A stretch of DNA of 64,000 nt, from contig CM034144.1 of assembly GCA_019914995.1 (NCBI GenBank), forward strand, positions 5,115,489 to 5,179,488, in the 5' to 3' direction. Origin of the DNA: Acanthochlamys bracteata (taxonomy: Eukaryota; Streptophyta; Magnoliopsida; Pandanales; Velloziaceae). Positions within the stretch are counted from its first letter, which is position 1; each line of letters opens with the position of its first letter. The notes beneath the pieces are model-generated. The model searched no databases and was not told the DNA's origin. It saw only the letters and a program-made list of their open reading frames with translations. Below, piece by piece: positions 10,232-22,812 of the stretch. The position numbers were made by a program, and so were the translations under genes.

Positions 10232-12834
10232 TAGAACAATTGTAACATTGTCATTGTACTCATTTTCATTGGTGGTGGTGATTATTCATTTCATCAATGG
10301 AGTTCATAATCTTTAAGCACACTGACTTCTTTGGTATCTGGGATTCTCTGTCTTTCAACTTACATGAAATCTGTCGCAGATCAATTGCGTTTGAAATGGC
10401 TAGTAAACGAAGGCAAACCTAGTATCTGAACATGATAGACACGGACTAGATTGGGAAGACAATCTATCAAAGATCATGAGACATAAAAACAGAGGTTTGT
10501 AGAGGTAATGTAATTGCAACCCTGGACCAATGTTCTTTTCTTGAACCTGGTGGCAATCTTATAATTCGCTATTTTCTACTACTGCTTGTAGCTAGCTTCA
10601 CAACAATGAAGGGTATATGGTTACCTTTGCAGAGCATGTTTTCAATTTCTCAGCCAAAGTTTTATTGCGATACCTCAGTACCTAGATTGCAGTCTGTGCT
10701 TCTTCATGATGTAGACTGCTGCTTGAAATTGAACCTTTGGTGCTGCAAATAATTACACTTGGTTGACTCAGTTTTATCATTATGTTGTGGGAGCTTTTTC
10801 TATCGCAACTTTGTCTCAGTGTATCCATTATTTCTGGTTGTAATGATAAAGAAAAGCTGGAGTTTGCAATGAAACCAGTTGATATGGTGGATAAACTGAT
10901 CTGTTCTAGCACTATGCTTCAGGATTTGGCCTGTTACACTTGTCTCAGTGGAAGAAGTGTTCCTAGCTCATTGTCATAACATTTAGCTGTATGACTGGAA
11001 CTGGTCCCTGAAAGTTTTTTTCTCTCTTCATTAGTTCCGATTGCTTGAGTGTTGTCCTCTATTGCTCCATGAATACATTTTGCTTATACAAATAAAGCTT
11101 CATTGGATAATTATGATACAGAAAAGGCGGTTCCTAATAGTTGCATCATTGCTTGACAAATTTGGTACTTGCTTATTACAAAATTCTTATTTGGTTTAGT
11201 TTTGCACCTTTATGTCATATGCTTTGTGGTACTTTCCCTCTCTTGCTTTTGGCGTGTTGACATGTATGTAATGATGTGTCCTTGAAGGGGCCTAAGCTTT
11301 CAACTTGGATTTCCCCATAAAACATTATCCATTGAGAAATGAGTAAGTACCAAGCATGTCTTCTCATAATGTTTATGAGTTACTTGTTGCAATTGTTTTG
11401 AATGAATCAAATGCAAAAGAAGCAAAGAAGTACTCTTTTGCGTTCTTTTATGTAATCCTCTCAGAAAATATTCAATGCTGATTGGATGAAGTTTGTCCAT
11501 ACGCATGAAGATGAATGTATGATGCATTTAAGAATTCTGTTTTATCGTATATTCAATGTATCTGTCAGTGTTCTTTTTTTAGATTACAAGGTGCCGTTGT
11601 TGTTCCTTAATGTCAATGCTTGAAATGTGTTAAAAATGACAAGACTTACTACGATATTTAAATTATTCTTTATTTCTTGGAGTAATCTCTATTCAGACTT
11701 ACTATGGTACTTAAATTACTCTTTATTTCTTGGGGGAATCTGTATTCTAACATTCTCCCAAAGTTGACTTACCGAGGTTCCTGTTTGTGTTTCAGATGAA
11801 CTTGTTAGGCAATCTCAAGAAGCATCTGCACGCATCCAACTAGAATAAAATGTTTAAGTTGTATAGCCGCGATATCACATGGAAAGCAGTTCTATGTTGT
11901 TTCAGTCGTCCAGAGTTGTACATGGACAACAGAAGTTTCAGGTTTTGGTTTCATCTTCATGGACTCTATCAACATCCTTGTTCACATGCTTGCATAAGTT
12001 TTCAAGCAAGTCCCCTTTGTGTCTCTATCTTTATCATATTGAGAGCTTTAATCCTGCATTACATTCTTTATTATTATGTTGTTTGAGCTGTTAGACATTA
12101 GCCTGATAGCTAGGGACTTACTATATTCTTGCTTTTTTCTAAGGTTATCTTCTTTTTATACTGAAATTCTTCTTCCTTTTTTTTTGGTTAAAATTTGTCG
12201 TTTATATTAATTGATGCTCCGTGCTTTGCAGCAAGTTTGAAGGAATGACTGGTGGCAAAGAAGTGGTCCATAGTTACAACAACTTGTTGATCTCCAATGG
12301 AAAGACCACTCTGTGGGGTTGTTTGCTTTCATTAAAGAACCACAAACTGTTGGTTTCAACTTTTAATACCTTTTCTTCTCCTCTATTATCCCTATGGTGC
12401 AGATAAGGAAAGACAAGTTATCCTTTTGATAATTTCTTTATTGCATTATGGTTTATCTTGTAGTTTTTCATAAGGAATTGTTCAAATGTTGTAGGTTTCC
12501 GTATTCAATGTTTGCAGTTTGCTGAGATGCAGAGTATTCAGAATGCTTGTTATTATGATTCTTGGAAAAGAAACATTTTTATTTGCATGGTTTCTTCGTA
12601 TTGTATTCATAATTCTACAATCTCTCTTTTAGTTTTTTTCACAGTTTGTTTGATATATGAAACGCTAAAGAGAACCGGTGTTGTGGGTTTTTACTCGTTT
12701 TTTTTCTTCTTTATCATCTCTTCTTTTTCTTAAAGTTGATAAAACACCGAGCAGAGCAAACTTTGTTGTTTCTTGAGCCAAGTTATCTATCTACTTTCCT
12801 TGTTTTTAAGGATCTTCTTGTTTTATGAGACGAA
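10232..12834 (+). other. Exon-like but non-coding stretch downstream of the RING-H2 gene
   Basis: About 2.6 kb with gene-like base composition, T-rich tracts and plausible splice sites, but no frame longer than 90 codons that resembles a known protein. One short exon-like piece follows a TTTCAG acceptor at about 11796 and could read DELVRQSQEASARIQLE followed by a stop at about 11846-11848. It may be a long 3' UTR, a non-coding transcript or a decayed gene. I could not identify it. Confidence 0.3.
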
Positions 12835-13303
12835 GGGCTTGTTTACTTTGGTAACCTCATTTTTTGTAAATGAGTTTATAAAAAATGGATTTATAGTTAA
12901 AAATAAGTTTGATATAAAGTGAAGTATTTACTTTGTTAAACGTGAGTTTAAAATTGAAATTTTTAGTATTAAAATTTGAAATTTTAAAAGTGAATTTTTG
13001 GCGAAAAAATTTTAATTTAAAATTTGTTTTTATTTTAGTTTAAAAGTGAGTTGAATATTAAAAATGTGTTTGAAAATAAATTCTGAATGTAAGTAAACAA
13101 TTCGAATAGAAATTCTTAAACATCCAAGTGCTTACTTGTATTTTGAAGTAATTTTTTTAATTAAAAAAATTAGTTACAAAATTTTTTATATTTATATTAT
13201 TTTTTTAGATTTACTTTTACAAACTCAGATTTTAAAAATTTATTTTGACTCATTTTTTAAAATTTTACTTTAAAAATACAATACTAAGTAAGTAAATATA
13301 CTC
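12835..13303. mobile_element. MITE with GTTTAC-type ends, copy 1 (about 470 bp)
   Basis: An AT-rich block whose left end reads GGGCTTGTTTACTTTGGTAA and whose right end, on the complement, reads GAGTATATTTACTTACTTAG. The ends form a weak inverted repeat, and the interior holds repeated TGAGTTT/AAACTCA motifs pointing in both directions. Two shorter blocks with similar ends lie at 26402 and 37143. No target-site duplication was clear. Confidence 0.5.
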
Positions 13304-16300
13304 AAAATGTTAACATATCAGGTAAAAATAGTTGTATTACTAGCGCAACGCTAAACAAGTAAAAGAAAAGTATTTTAAGAATTTTTAGAAAACAATTTTT
13401 ATTTTTTTATCTAAAATTATAATAAAAATAAATAATAATAACATTATATAATGTATAATTTTTTGTATTTAAAAAATTTTCAAAAAATGTTCTATAAAAT
13501 ATTATAAAATTTTTTATTAAAAATTTAAAATATTTCCAAATATTACCTTTGTCCGGTCAAGCATACAGTTAATTTTCCAAAATGCGCTAATGTGAAAGAA
13601 CGATTTCATGGTTATGTTCTGGTTAACTAACATCATATCATGATAGAATTAGTAAATGTCTTACAGGATTCAAACAGAGGTCCCCATTCTTCTTAAGAAG
13701 GTTCATAGGTTATTATTACATATTTTTGAAATTTGAGCGTATATTTGTACTTGAATAATTTGTTGTTCATTAATGCAAATAGTAATGATTGTATTTCATA
13801 TGTCGGTATAGCACAAGCTCAATTATCTATAGAATTAGTTTGATTTTGATACTAATTGTTACGAAGTAACTGAAAATAAGATGAGAATATAAACCGAACA
13901 AGACGAGAAATAGACCAAATAAATTTAGAAATAGATGAATTAGAAAAAGATAGATAACAAGATGAGAATAGATTGAACATGATGAGAAATAGATGAATTA
14001 AAGAAAAATAACAAAATAAAGAAAATCAAATACATTTTTCATTCATCATATAAAGTGTTGAATCTCTTATTTATAATTATAATTCATACCTTATTGATAG
14101 AGTTATAAATATAATACAACTCTTCATCAGTTAGGACTTCAATTCAACCGGAACACCTAATATCTAAAATAAAATAAATAATAGTCTTCTAGTGAGACTC
14201 AAATATTTTACAGAAACTTAAACTCTAACTAATTTGACTCTTATATATAATTGTAATATTGACTAGTAGTTTGGTAAGCTAACCCACCCAATGCGGAGTG
14301 TCAGGTTTTGATGGTTGCACCTATCCCATTAATATTTTTCACATTGCACTTAGAAACTACTCTACCGTTCATTGTTTAACCTGCTTGACTAAATTCAGCC
14401 TAATCACACGCGGTATTGTAACAATTGCGCAGTTTTATTACAACATGAGATGATTTGGACCTCATGAATTTAAACGTGTATTGGACTCATGATATTTCAA
14501 ATTGACACTTCTTAAAACTTTTTCTTAGTAACAATTTTTGTGAGTGACACTAATGCTGTTAATTATCATCCACCTGTGGTGTCTGAAATGATATCTTGGT
14601 TTTCTCCGAGAATTCTTCTTTGTATTGATGTTGAGGTATAAACTAGTAACGCCAATAAAAGGGTGCAGCTAAACCTACAAGCATGAGAAAATTTAAGAAA
14701 CAATCATGTTCTTGTGCCACCTTAACCACACCGGCTATCCCCCTGAGGGGGACTAATGAAGTACAGGGGGGACTACAGTACCAAAAATTTAAATTTTTTT
14801 TTCAACTACTGACTTAACCGTTCCTCGAGTTTATCCTCCCGAGGGGACAAACGAAGTGTAGGAAGGAAACACCTACGTATACACTCTTTGCCGATCCTCA
14901 AAAGGGGACAAACGAAGTGCAGGAGAAAAACTAGTCCCTTAACCACACTAGCTATCCTCCTAAGTGAAGAAAGGGCTTTTAAGTGATCTCGAACACTTCT
15001 AATTGGAGGAGATAATCTAGTGGCTTAAACTATTGGGCCATGATGCCGCCCAACGAACAACTGTTGATAGCAATTACATCCCTAATGAGTCATTTGGAAT
15101 TGATTAAAGTAAAAATTTTTAAAACTAATTTATTTAAAGTATTTCATAAAATAAATTTATTATTTTGAACTTTTAAAAAATAAAAAATATATATATTCAA
15201 AGATATAATGACTTACAATTCACTTTATTTCTCAAAATTTAATATTTTAAAATACTATTATACAATATTTATTGAAAAATAAGGTGCTTATTGAAATTAA
15301 AAAATTGATAGAAACACATTGCCCAAATGTGCACTAAATATTTAGGGTAGACTTAAACAAAATTCTAAACTTCTTATCTCCACAACACAAGTTCCTCATT
15401 CGCATTAGTTTTAGCTCCTCATTTCATCTCTTTTTCAAATTTTATTTTCCAAGAAAGTTTCTATAATATTCTATAAATTTCTATTTTAAAATTTGAGAGA
15501 CATAGATAAATTGTATGCCATAGAATTAAATGACATTCATATTGTTGAAGTAGGTTAGGATCATGCTTCTAATCGCTTATCAATTTACCTACAAATTATT
15601 TTGAGTTGTTTGTTTTACTATAGATAGTTTTGCTCTTTGATACATAATAGTTTATGTGTTGCTCAGTCTAAATTGGTTCATAAGATAATGAAGTTATTAC
15701 ATGCAATGTTGAAGTGGTACTTCATTTCACTTGATCATACATATGTCAGCATGTTAGTTGTCCTATCCTATGTAGTTATGAGTTTTTTGGCCCTCCAGAA
15801 CCATCTAAGATCTGTTAGAATATCACAGAGAAGCAAAAGAATATGGAGGGCTATATTTTTGCTATATACGCTTATAAAACCTTCTTAGAAGAAAGCCTTA
15901 TTACTTGAACAACCTTAGTAAATCATATCCAATTAATCTAAAAACCAAATATGGATAAGAACCCTCGTCAAACTCTATGTGTCAACTCCTTTAAGCGTAG
16001 AAACTTGAAATAGTTGAAGCAAAAAATCAAGTACCATTGAACAAATATGATAGAGGATGAGAGCATAGTTAGCTAACCCGAACCAGATAGTTCGAATCAA
16101 TTCGAAAACTATCAATTTAAAGTCTAAATCTATTTGGATCTACAAAGTTAATCGGATCTGCAATCGATTCGAATTTATTTGAATCTATTCAGTTAGTTTT
16201 TGAATTACCCATCGATTCACTTGCTCGGATTGACCCGAGCTAGACTAAAAGAAAATGTCTTAAATTGGTTCGAATCATAAACATACAATCTTTCCTTTTC

Positions 16301-17139
16301 GAGTTGAGGTCTTCTTCTTCGAGTTCGAGCTCTCGGGTTAGGTTTTTCTTCTCGGCTTTCCATTTATTGCTACATGTAAGAAGTTGGATAAATGTATAGC
16401 GATTAAACCCTTTTAAAATGATCATTCTTTTTGTCCGTTGTTTCACATAGTAAGTAGTCGTCACACCAACTTGGGTGAGGAACACACATATTATAGATGT
16501 TGCATGTTAATCTCGCTTCATATGTTGTATTGTATAAATCTATATAATTTTTATAACAAAAGAATATGACTCTAGTTTTGTTCTCTTAGTAGTTCTTCTA
16601 TTGCTATTTTCAGGACCATACTGAGTTTGGTAACATTGATAGATGCATTTGTGCAAAGAGTGGATTGAAAGTTGATTATCTTTATCTTTTCATCTAAATT
16701 TTTATTTAAATTTCAAACATTTCAATGTGCTTTACTTCAGTAAGTTGCCAAACAGTTTTGATATGTATTTTCTTTTTTAAACTAGAGGTTAGAATTTAAC
16801 TGTGGAGGAAATTAGGATATTCTGAATTTATCTAGATACATAATTGACGCCTTAGGTGCTATTGCAAATGTTACTTGGTTGATGCAGACCATGAAGAAGG
16901 TAAAGCCTGAAGCCCTCAGTGCCTAACTAGCAAATCTTCATCATACTGCTATGGGCTTTGCTAAAATTAGATCGCCAGCAAAAATGCTGATAAATCTCAA
17001 ACCAAAACAATTGTAAATTTTAGGGAAAGATTAGACAAACCTATTAGCGCTCAATAGTACTTTGCGAACTCAACAGGGTTACGGTTGATGTAGCAAACAA
17101 TCTATATATACTGGGATTAGCTAAATTTTTGATAAACTA
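13304..17139. other. Intergenic sequence with degraded repeats
   Basis: Almost 4 kb without a supported gene. About 14725-14965 holds imperfect tandem copies of a unit containing GGGGACAAACGAAGTGCAGG. 16080-16230 is rich in GAATC/TTCGAA-like words. Two exon-like pieces occur near 16612-16690 (DHTEFGNIDRCICAKSG) and 16888-17010, and may be relics of one gene, unidentified. The frames at 15637-15888 and 16240-16485 have no recognisable content. Confidence 0.4.
14725..14965 (+). repeat. Diverged tandem repeat with GGGGACAAACGAAGTGCAGG core
   Basis: Three to four degenerate copies of a unit of about 60-90 bp. Cores are seen near 14746 (GGGGACTAATGAAGTACAGG), 14842 (GGGGACAAACGAAGTGTAGG) and 14905 (GGGGACAAACGAAGTGCAGG), each preceded by ATCC(C/T)-rich sequence. 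The function is unknown. Confidence 0.5.
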
Positions 17140-17619
17140 TGTAATGAGTTTGGACTTTACCTTGGTCCGTGTGGCTTTTAGTGACACCCTCTTGACAACT
17201 AAGTCAACCTTATTTTCAAAAAAGCTATTAATGATAGCTAAACGACTTTCGTGGCTAAAAAGATTGAAGGAAAAGATGAACAATATTTAAAATAAAGCTT
17301 TGGAAAGAAGCTTTTACGAAATATGATTTGTTATAATTCTTGCTTGTTTAGTACAAATAAGGATTCTTCCCCTCTATTTATGGCATCTCTATCTCCTCAA
17401 TGGAAGGTAAATTGTATTAATCGAATAATAGTGATTACATCTCTATAATGGTCTTACTAAATATTTCTTATATAACATCTCTATCTCCTAAAGTATCTAA
17501 AAGTACTCCCTACTTACCTTAGTTGTCTAGATCTAAACTGCTACGTAAACCTCCTATATAAGGCACTTTACCGAGTCATAAATGATAGAAAGGGAAGCTG
17601 AAATAGATATATCGTGACA
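17140..17619 (-). repeat. 3' LTR of the gypsy-like element
   Basis: Aligns along its length with 22813-23293. Shared landmarks are the CTTGACAACTAAGTCAA block, the AATGATAGC block, the AGCTTTTA block and TATATAAG before CACTTTACC near the right end. Confidence 0.8.
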
Positions 17620-17718
17620 TTCTACCTCACAGTTTTTGCGATATCCTTAACGCGATTATGAAAGACTGTTGTAGAAGTATTCGGTATTTTGGTGGAATTA
17701 TTCTGCTCGTGCTCCCGG

Positions 17719-18424
17719 TATAGGATTGGTTCCCATTATAAAGTGATTTACTAACCACTTATGAGTTAATATTTCTCACATTAAAACACATGCCCATTTC
17801 ATACCTAACCAATATAAGACTATTAAAGAAATTGAGTTGTTAAGCTCATCAAGTTAGAGTTTAAATTAGCCCAATCTATGGCCAGTTGCTAACCCACCAC
17901 TAAATCAACTATCTCGTTTTTCATTTGTGCGTCATTCTGAAGTCCCTAAGCAACTAATCTAGGTCTAACCCGTCTGGCTAGTTTGTCTTCTCTCAGGCAC
18001 ATCCATCCTTTCACCTACTAACTTAGGCGTAGTTTAATTTTGGATCCCAACAATCTCCCCCCAACAATATACCGGATGGATCCAGCTCATCGGGTCCTGA
18101 TATCAATATTTTCTTATTAAAATAATTGAACAACCACTTAGCAATTAATTTTTTTACATATAAACACATGCTCATTACAACTCCCAACTAATCTAAGACT
18201 ATTGAAGGACGTGTGTTATTAAACAACAAGTCATGACTAAGTTTGCCTAGCTCATGGCTAGTCGCTGGCCATCTTTAAGTTAATCAATTTTTTGCTTTGC
18301 CGCCATGCCCAAGCTCGTATGATACTAATTGGATCTAATCCATCTAGTTACCTCATTTTTTGTTCATGCTCATATGATCCTTGATTCTACTAATCCAGAC
18401 ATATTTTAACTTGACTCTTCTAAC
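17719..18424 (-). mobile_element. TRIM element 1 nested in the gypsy-like element
   Basis: Two direct repeats (17719-18052 and about 18108-18424) separated by only about 55 bp. On the minus strand the spacer begins with TGATATCAGGAC, a degenerate initiator-Met primer-binding site. It ends with a polypurine tract (GGGGGGAGAT, 18053-18062) directly before the LTR start TGTTGGGATCC. There is no coding sequence. The right-hand LTR has lost bases near its start, and no target-site duplication is visible. It is of the same family as element 2. Confidence 0.75.
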
Positions 18425-19686
18425 TTTAGATAGAGCACCACAATAGAAGGCCTCGTTCCAAGCATCAACCTAGTGTGGTGATATGCCTATTTCTTAGGTA
18501 GTAAATTCCATGCATGATCTCTTGGATCTCCATTCGTAGCTTGTTTGAGCAAGTAGGCGCTTCCTTTGGTGTAACTAGGTATGTCTGTTATGTCTTCTTT
18601 GCACTTTTCTAGAGTTACATATTTGAGATAGGCTTAATCAGTAGATTTGTTTTTGTAATAAGAGTGATACTCACATATTTATTTCATCTAAAGTACACAA
18701 AGCCCATGAATTTCACATATTTATTAGTAAGGGAATAGTCACGTCCTTCACACAGTCCATGAATTTTCATTCTAAGGACTATATGGTAATCATCCACCCT
18801 TACAACAGAAATAATCTATAAGATTGGATCACTCCTCTAGACAAGCTTTCGCTCCATATACAATAACCAATACCAACTTAGGCTTCAAATTAACTGCCTT
18901 AAGCTATCTTATATCATGAATCAACTCAGGGTCATGACCAGTACTGAAACTAAACTCAAGCAAAGCCAAAAGCTCAATTCAGTCGAGTAAGTCCACTAAA
19001 AGTTGATTTCAAAACAACATATGCCAAATACTTAGAAACATCAACAAAGGCTCACTTTAAAATCAACGAGAAAACATTCACAACTCTCAATAACAATAAC
19101 ATATAGTCATAATAGCACCAAATTAATAATCTTTAAATAGAAAAACACCAACAACGAATATATACAACATAGACTATACTTATCCGGCCCAACTTGACAT
19201 AAATTACAATTCAAACAACTATGCCGCTCTAAACTATACAAACGAAATAAAAACATACAAGTCCCTCGAGCATTACAAAGCCAACTAAAAAGAAAGACAA
19301 AAACATACTAAACGTACCACCCATCGCAACACCACGAATTTCAAAGATGGGCCAGCTCAATTTTAAATCTATCCTAAAATGACTAAGAGAGGCCAAACAA
19401 AAGAAAAAAAATGAAACATGGTCTTAGTGAGATAAAGTTATCAAAATGCTTCCATTGGATTCCTAATTCATTACCCAATTATTATATTGCTATCTTTATA
19501 CTCGCCAAATGGAAAGATGATATGATCAAATTTTGCTAAGTTGAAGTTATCCCATACTGACTCGATAACTCATAGAGAAAATATGATATAAATGAGATGT
19601 AACACATTACAAACCATTCCTTTATGAAGTTATAATATTATGCAGATTCTCTATTCTTATATTACATAGTCAGGAATATTGAGTTA
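18425..19686 (-). other. Non-coding interior of the gypsy-like element
   Basis: Sequence between the two nested TRIMs, on the 3' side of the host element where pol would be expected. I saw no RT, RNase H or integrase motif and no long open frame. 18860-19330 is A- and C-rich on the plus strand with no repeats I could define. Confidence 0.4.
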
Positions 19687-20410
19687 TATAGGATCGTATC
19701 TCCAAACTAAAATGATTGATCAATCACATAGAGATTAGCATCTCCCACATATAAGCAAATATTTATTTGAGCACCCAACCAATATGAGACTACTATGGAG
19801 TATTAGTTATTTCCTAACCAAGCGGGGCTCATTTGACACACCCCAAGACGAGTTGATAGCCTACATCTGAATTAGCTAATCAATTTTTCAATTGAGCATC
19901 ATTCTAGACTCTTATGCTACTAACTATGATCTAACCAACCAAGCGTTCCCGTCTTTTATTTAGACATCAAACCCTTCAGCCTACTAACCCAAATTCACTC
20001 TAATTTGGAGGGCCAACAAACTCCAACCTAGCAACATACCAGGTGGCTCCACCTTCACCGAACTCTGATATCAGTTGTATGATCAGGTTCTTAAGATAAA
20101 ATGATTGGCCAACCAATTAGGATTAGCATTTTTTACATATAAGCACATGGTTATTCTAACACTAAGTCAATAATGAGACTATAAAGGAACATGGGTTGTA
20201 AAGCTAACAAAGCCAGGGCCTACTTGGATCAATCTAAGGCGAGTTGATGCCCCACCTTCAAATTAGTTAGTCGTTTTTAATTTGGACACCATTCTAAACC
20301 ATTATGCTACTAACTTAGGCCTGCCAAACCAAACTATACCATTTTTCACTCGGGCACACCAAGCCCTTCATGCTACTAACCCAAACTCATCATAACTTGG
20401 AGGTCCAACA
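19687..20410 (-). mobile_element. TRIM element 2 with perfect AGTTA duplication
   Basis: A complete miniature LTR element of 724 bp. The LTRs are 19687-20018 (332 bp) and 20076-20410 (335 bp), colinear from the TATAGGATC/TGTATGATC start to the CCAACA end. The internal region is only 57 bp. On the minus strand it starts two bases after the LTR with the primer-binding site TGATATCAGAG (20063-20073). It ends with a purine-rich AGGTTGGAGTT before TGTTGGCC. AGTTA is repeated at 19682-19686 and 20411-20415. TRIMs have no genes and depend on proteins of other elements. Confidence 0.85.
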
Positions 20411-21469
20411 AGTTATGATCTCAATCTTATGAATGTTTATATACGCTTATGCTAAGCACTCAACTATATGCTATTCACATAGTCACATATATCCTATTGT
20501 ATACCAACACTGTCCATGCACTCATTCTAAGGTCATAATATATATACATATACTAATCATGTCCATATAGCGTGTGTGATCGAGTGAGACCACATCTCTA
20601 ACTCGTATCACGTCACTATGTACATCATACAAACATACATAATAATGCCTTTATATGTATTAAGGGTCACAAACAAACTCGATGCAATTTATTTTGGTGT
20701 CTAGGATGTTCTATGACCAACTGGCAATTAATATTAACTCAGCTTGGTGTCCCTATAACCTAGGATCCACTAAACAATAATATTATCTCAGCTCTATTCT
20801 GTGACCCCCCAACTCTCAGCTCGGTGGCCAGTATATTATAAGATACTCTTGTAATTCATATATCTCAATGCTCAGTATACCCTTGGTCTATTAGATCAAT
20901 CTAAATCTCTCGATGCCCAGCACGTCTTAGGACTAACAATAATTGGTATCTCATACAAGCATCCATAAGATATAATAGGTTAAGACCGTACTTGTCAAGT
21001 TCTAGATCGTTTCATTTCAACTCAGTCCTTAACAAGTAGATGCAATAAATAAGATTTTCTTCATAATGAATATGATATGCCCAAAGCGTTATCATAATCA
21101 TGCTCGTGATGTTTGAAATGTAATCAAGCACATTCTATAATCAACACAGGCTAGGTTTATGAAATACTAACATGCTATTACAATATTATCATAATGTTAG
21201 GGAAGCATGCATTGTATAAGATCAAGTTATGAAAGATTAATCGCCAAATGCATAGAAAGTGGCAAGATATTCTAAAGTTTTCAAAGTAAATGTTATTTAT
21301 GTTAGAAACCCAATGGTACAGCTAAAAGAAGAAAGACATGATAACCCTCACATAAGGGCTATGTAATTACGCAAGTCTACTTGTTAACTCTAAGCTGCAC
21401 CACTAGATCCAAGTCACTCGTGTTACCCATGTACACTAAGTCACTCGTGTTACCTTCTTAGCATCATTC
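20411..21469 (-). other. Non-coding interior of the gypsy-like element
   Basis: No open frame or polymerase motif. Around 20690-20960 the word CTCAGCTYGGTG/CTCAGC recurs several times with local imperfect repetition (TTGGTGTC, CTCAGCTT, CTCAGCTC), suggesting degenerate short repeats. This lies between the gag relic and the TRIM. Confidence 0.4.
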
Positions 21470-22782
21470 TCATTGAGGTAATTGTTGGTGACTCCCGTGT
21501 ACACTAAGGCACGAGACCTCACGCCCATCAACTTTGATCATCATGTGTATTGGACCTTTGACCTCATGTTTCGGTATTTCTACTTTAGCTTTGCTGGCGT
21601 TAAGGATTTGTAATAAGCACATCCTTATTTCCTCATGTTGCTGAAGTGACTTATCCATCATCTCGAGCAAGGCAGAAATTTTTCTTTGTTTTGGACAATC
21701 TCTAGTCATGTGTGGTCCATAGCAAAAAAATCATTTTGAAAATAGTTTGTCGTTTTTCTTGGTTAGCATGATTGCTCTTTTGTTCTTTACTGGAGCCTTC
21801 TTAAACTCTGCTTGATTAAAGCTGCTTCTTTGACTTAGTGACCATCTCCCCTACTCTTCTAAGGCTTGCTCTTCTCGGACTTTTAGAGTTCAATGAGGGA
21901 ATTGGCAATCGCGATACGTTCGACCTCCAACCTTACCCATGCTTTTAGCTTATACATAAAGACAAAATAGAGTCTGCTTGTCTGGTGAGTCACGGATCTC
22001 TAAGATGCTAGCTCCAAAGCTCATTGATAAAATCTCTGAAGCTGCTTATCGTGTCAAGCGTCGAACTGTTGCCCTTACCATGTTTCAGTATTTTCTGGAT
22101 AGAATTGCCTCTTGAATTCCTTCTTAAAGTTGTCCTAAGTGGTAATGATGCAAGCACTAATTTCAATCTCGACATGCCTCCTCCTCGTGGCTTTAAGGTA
22201 TAATTCAGCATGATCATCTTGCTAGCTTCTACGTGCTATTAATGCTCTTGAAAAAGTTGTTTCAAATTCCATAGAAAGTTATCAACTCCTTCGTGTTTTG
22301 TGTCCCTTTATACAACTTGGGCTTAGAAACCTCCATCTTGAAAGAAGAAAGAGTTGAGAGCATGGCAGTAATACCTCCTTATGTAATCGCCATCTTCAAA
22401 AGGGTGGAGTTCCTTTTGACATCACTTAATTCGTGTCCAATTTTGTGACCTCTTTCGTAAGAGTCAATACTTCCCTTTAAGAACATTAGTATCACCAAAA
22501 AGAGTATGTAAAGGGCTTACCTTGGTGGGAGCATAATTCAGTCACATTTAATGTCCTACATCTTCCTCGAAGCTCCTCTTGCCCACTTTTGGGATTCTCG
22601 ATACTTTGGACCAACTCATCAAGCTAGTTTATCCTATTGGCCACTGCATGTCCTACCCTAATGAGCTTTGAGTTCATGGTTGCCACCATATCTCTAGAGT
22701 TCTCGGTGCATTGCTTGGCGTCCTCGGGATATTCTTTCACTCTTATTTCTCTCGTGAATAGTAAAGTCGTGCCACTTGCCAT
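21470..22782 (-). pseudogene. Gypsy-like gag relic with zinc knuckle and protease entry
   Basis: Minus-strand gag polyprotein remains, starting at the ATG of 22782 (MASGTTLLFTREIRVKE) just inside the 5' LTR. It has a coiled-coil-like N-terminal half and then the retrotransposon gag core near 21900-22170 (LARGE parts readable only after frameshifts, including the LEIRD..DKQ block and AWVRLEVER). A nucleocapsid zinc knuckle follows near 21690-21735 (CYGPHMTRDCPK; the first Cys is lost). A stretch resembling the start of the aspartic protease follows (HMMIKVDGREVSCL), then a stop. Several frameshifts and stops make it non-functional. Confidence 0.75.
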
Positions 22783-22812
22783 TTTTTAGATGGATGTGGA
22801 TATTTTATCAAC

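Noticed and set aside
15000-15060. Possible SINE-like segment (GTGGCTTAAACTATTGGGCC)
   Set aside because: No A and B box pair of a pol III promoter and no A-rich tail or duplication could be found.
16255-16290. GGTTCGAATC, a tRNA T-arm-like word
   Set aside because: No matching acceptor stem, D-arm or anticodon arm at the right spacing; the region is simply rich in TTCGAATC.
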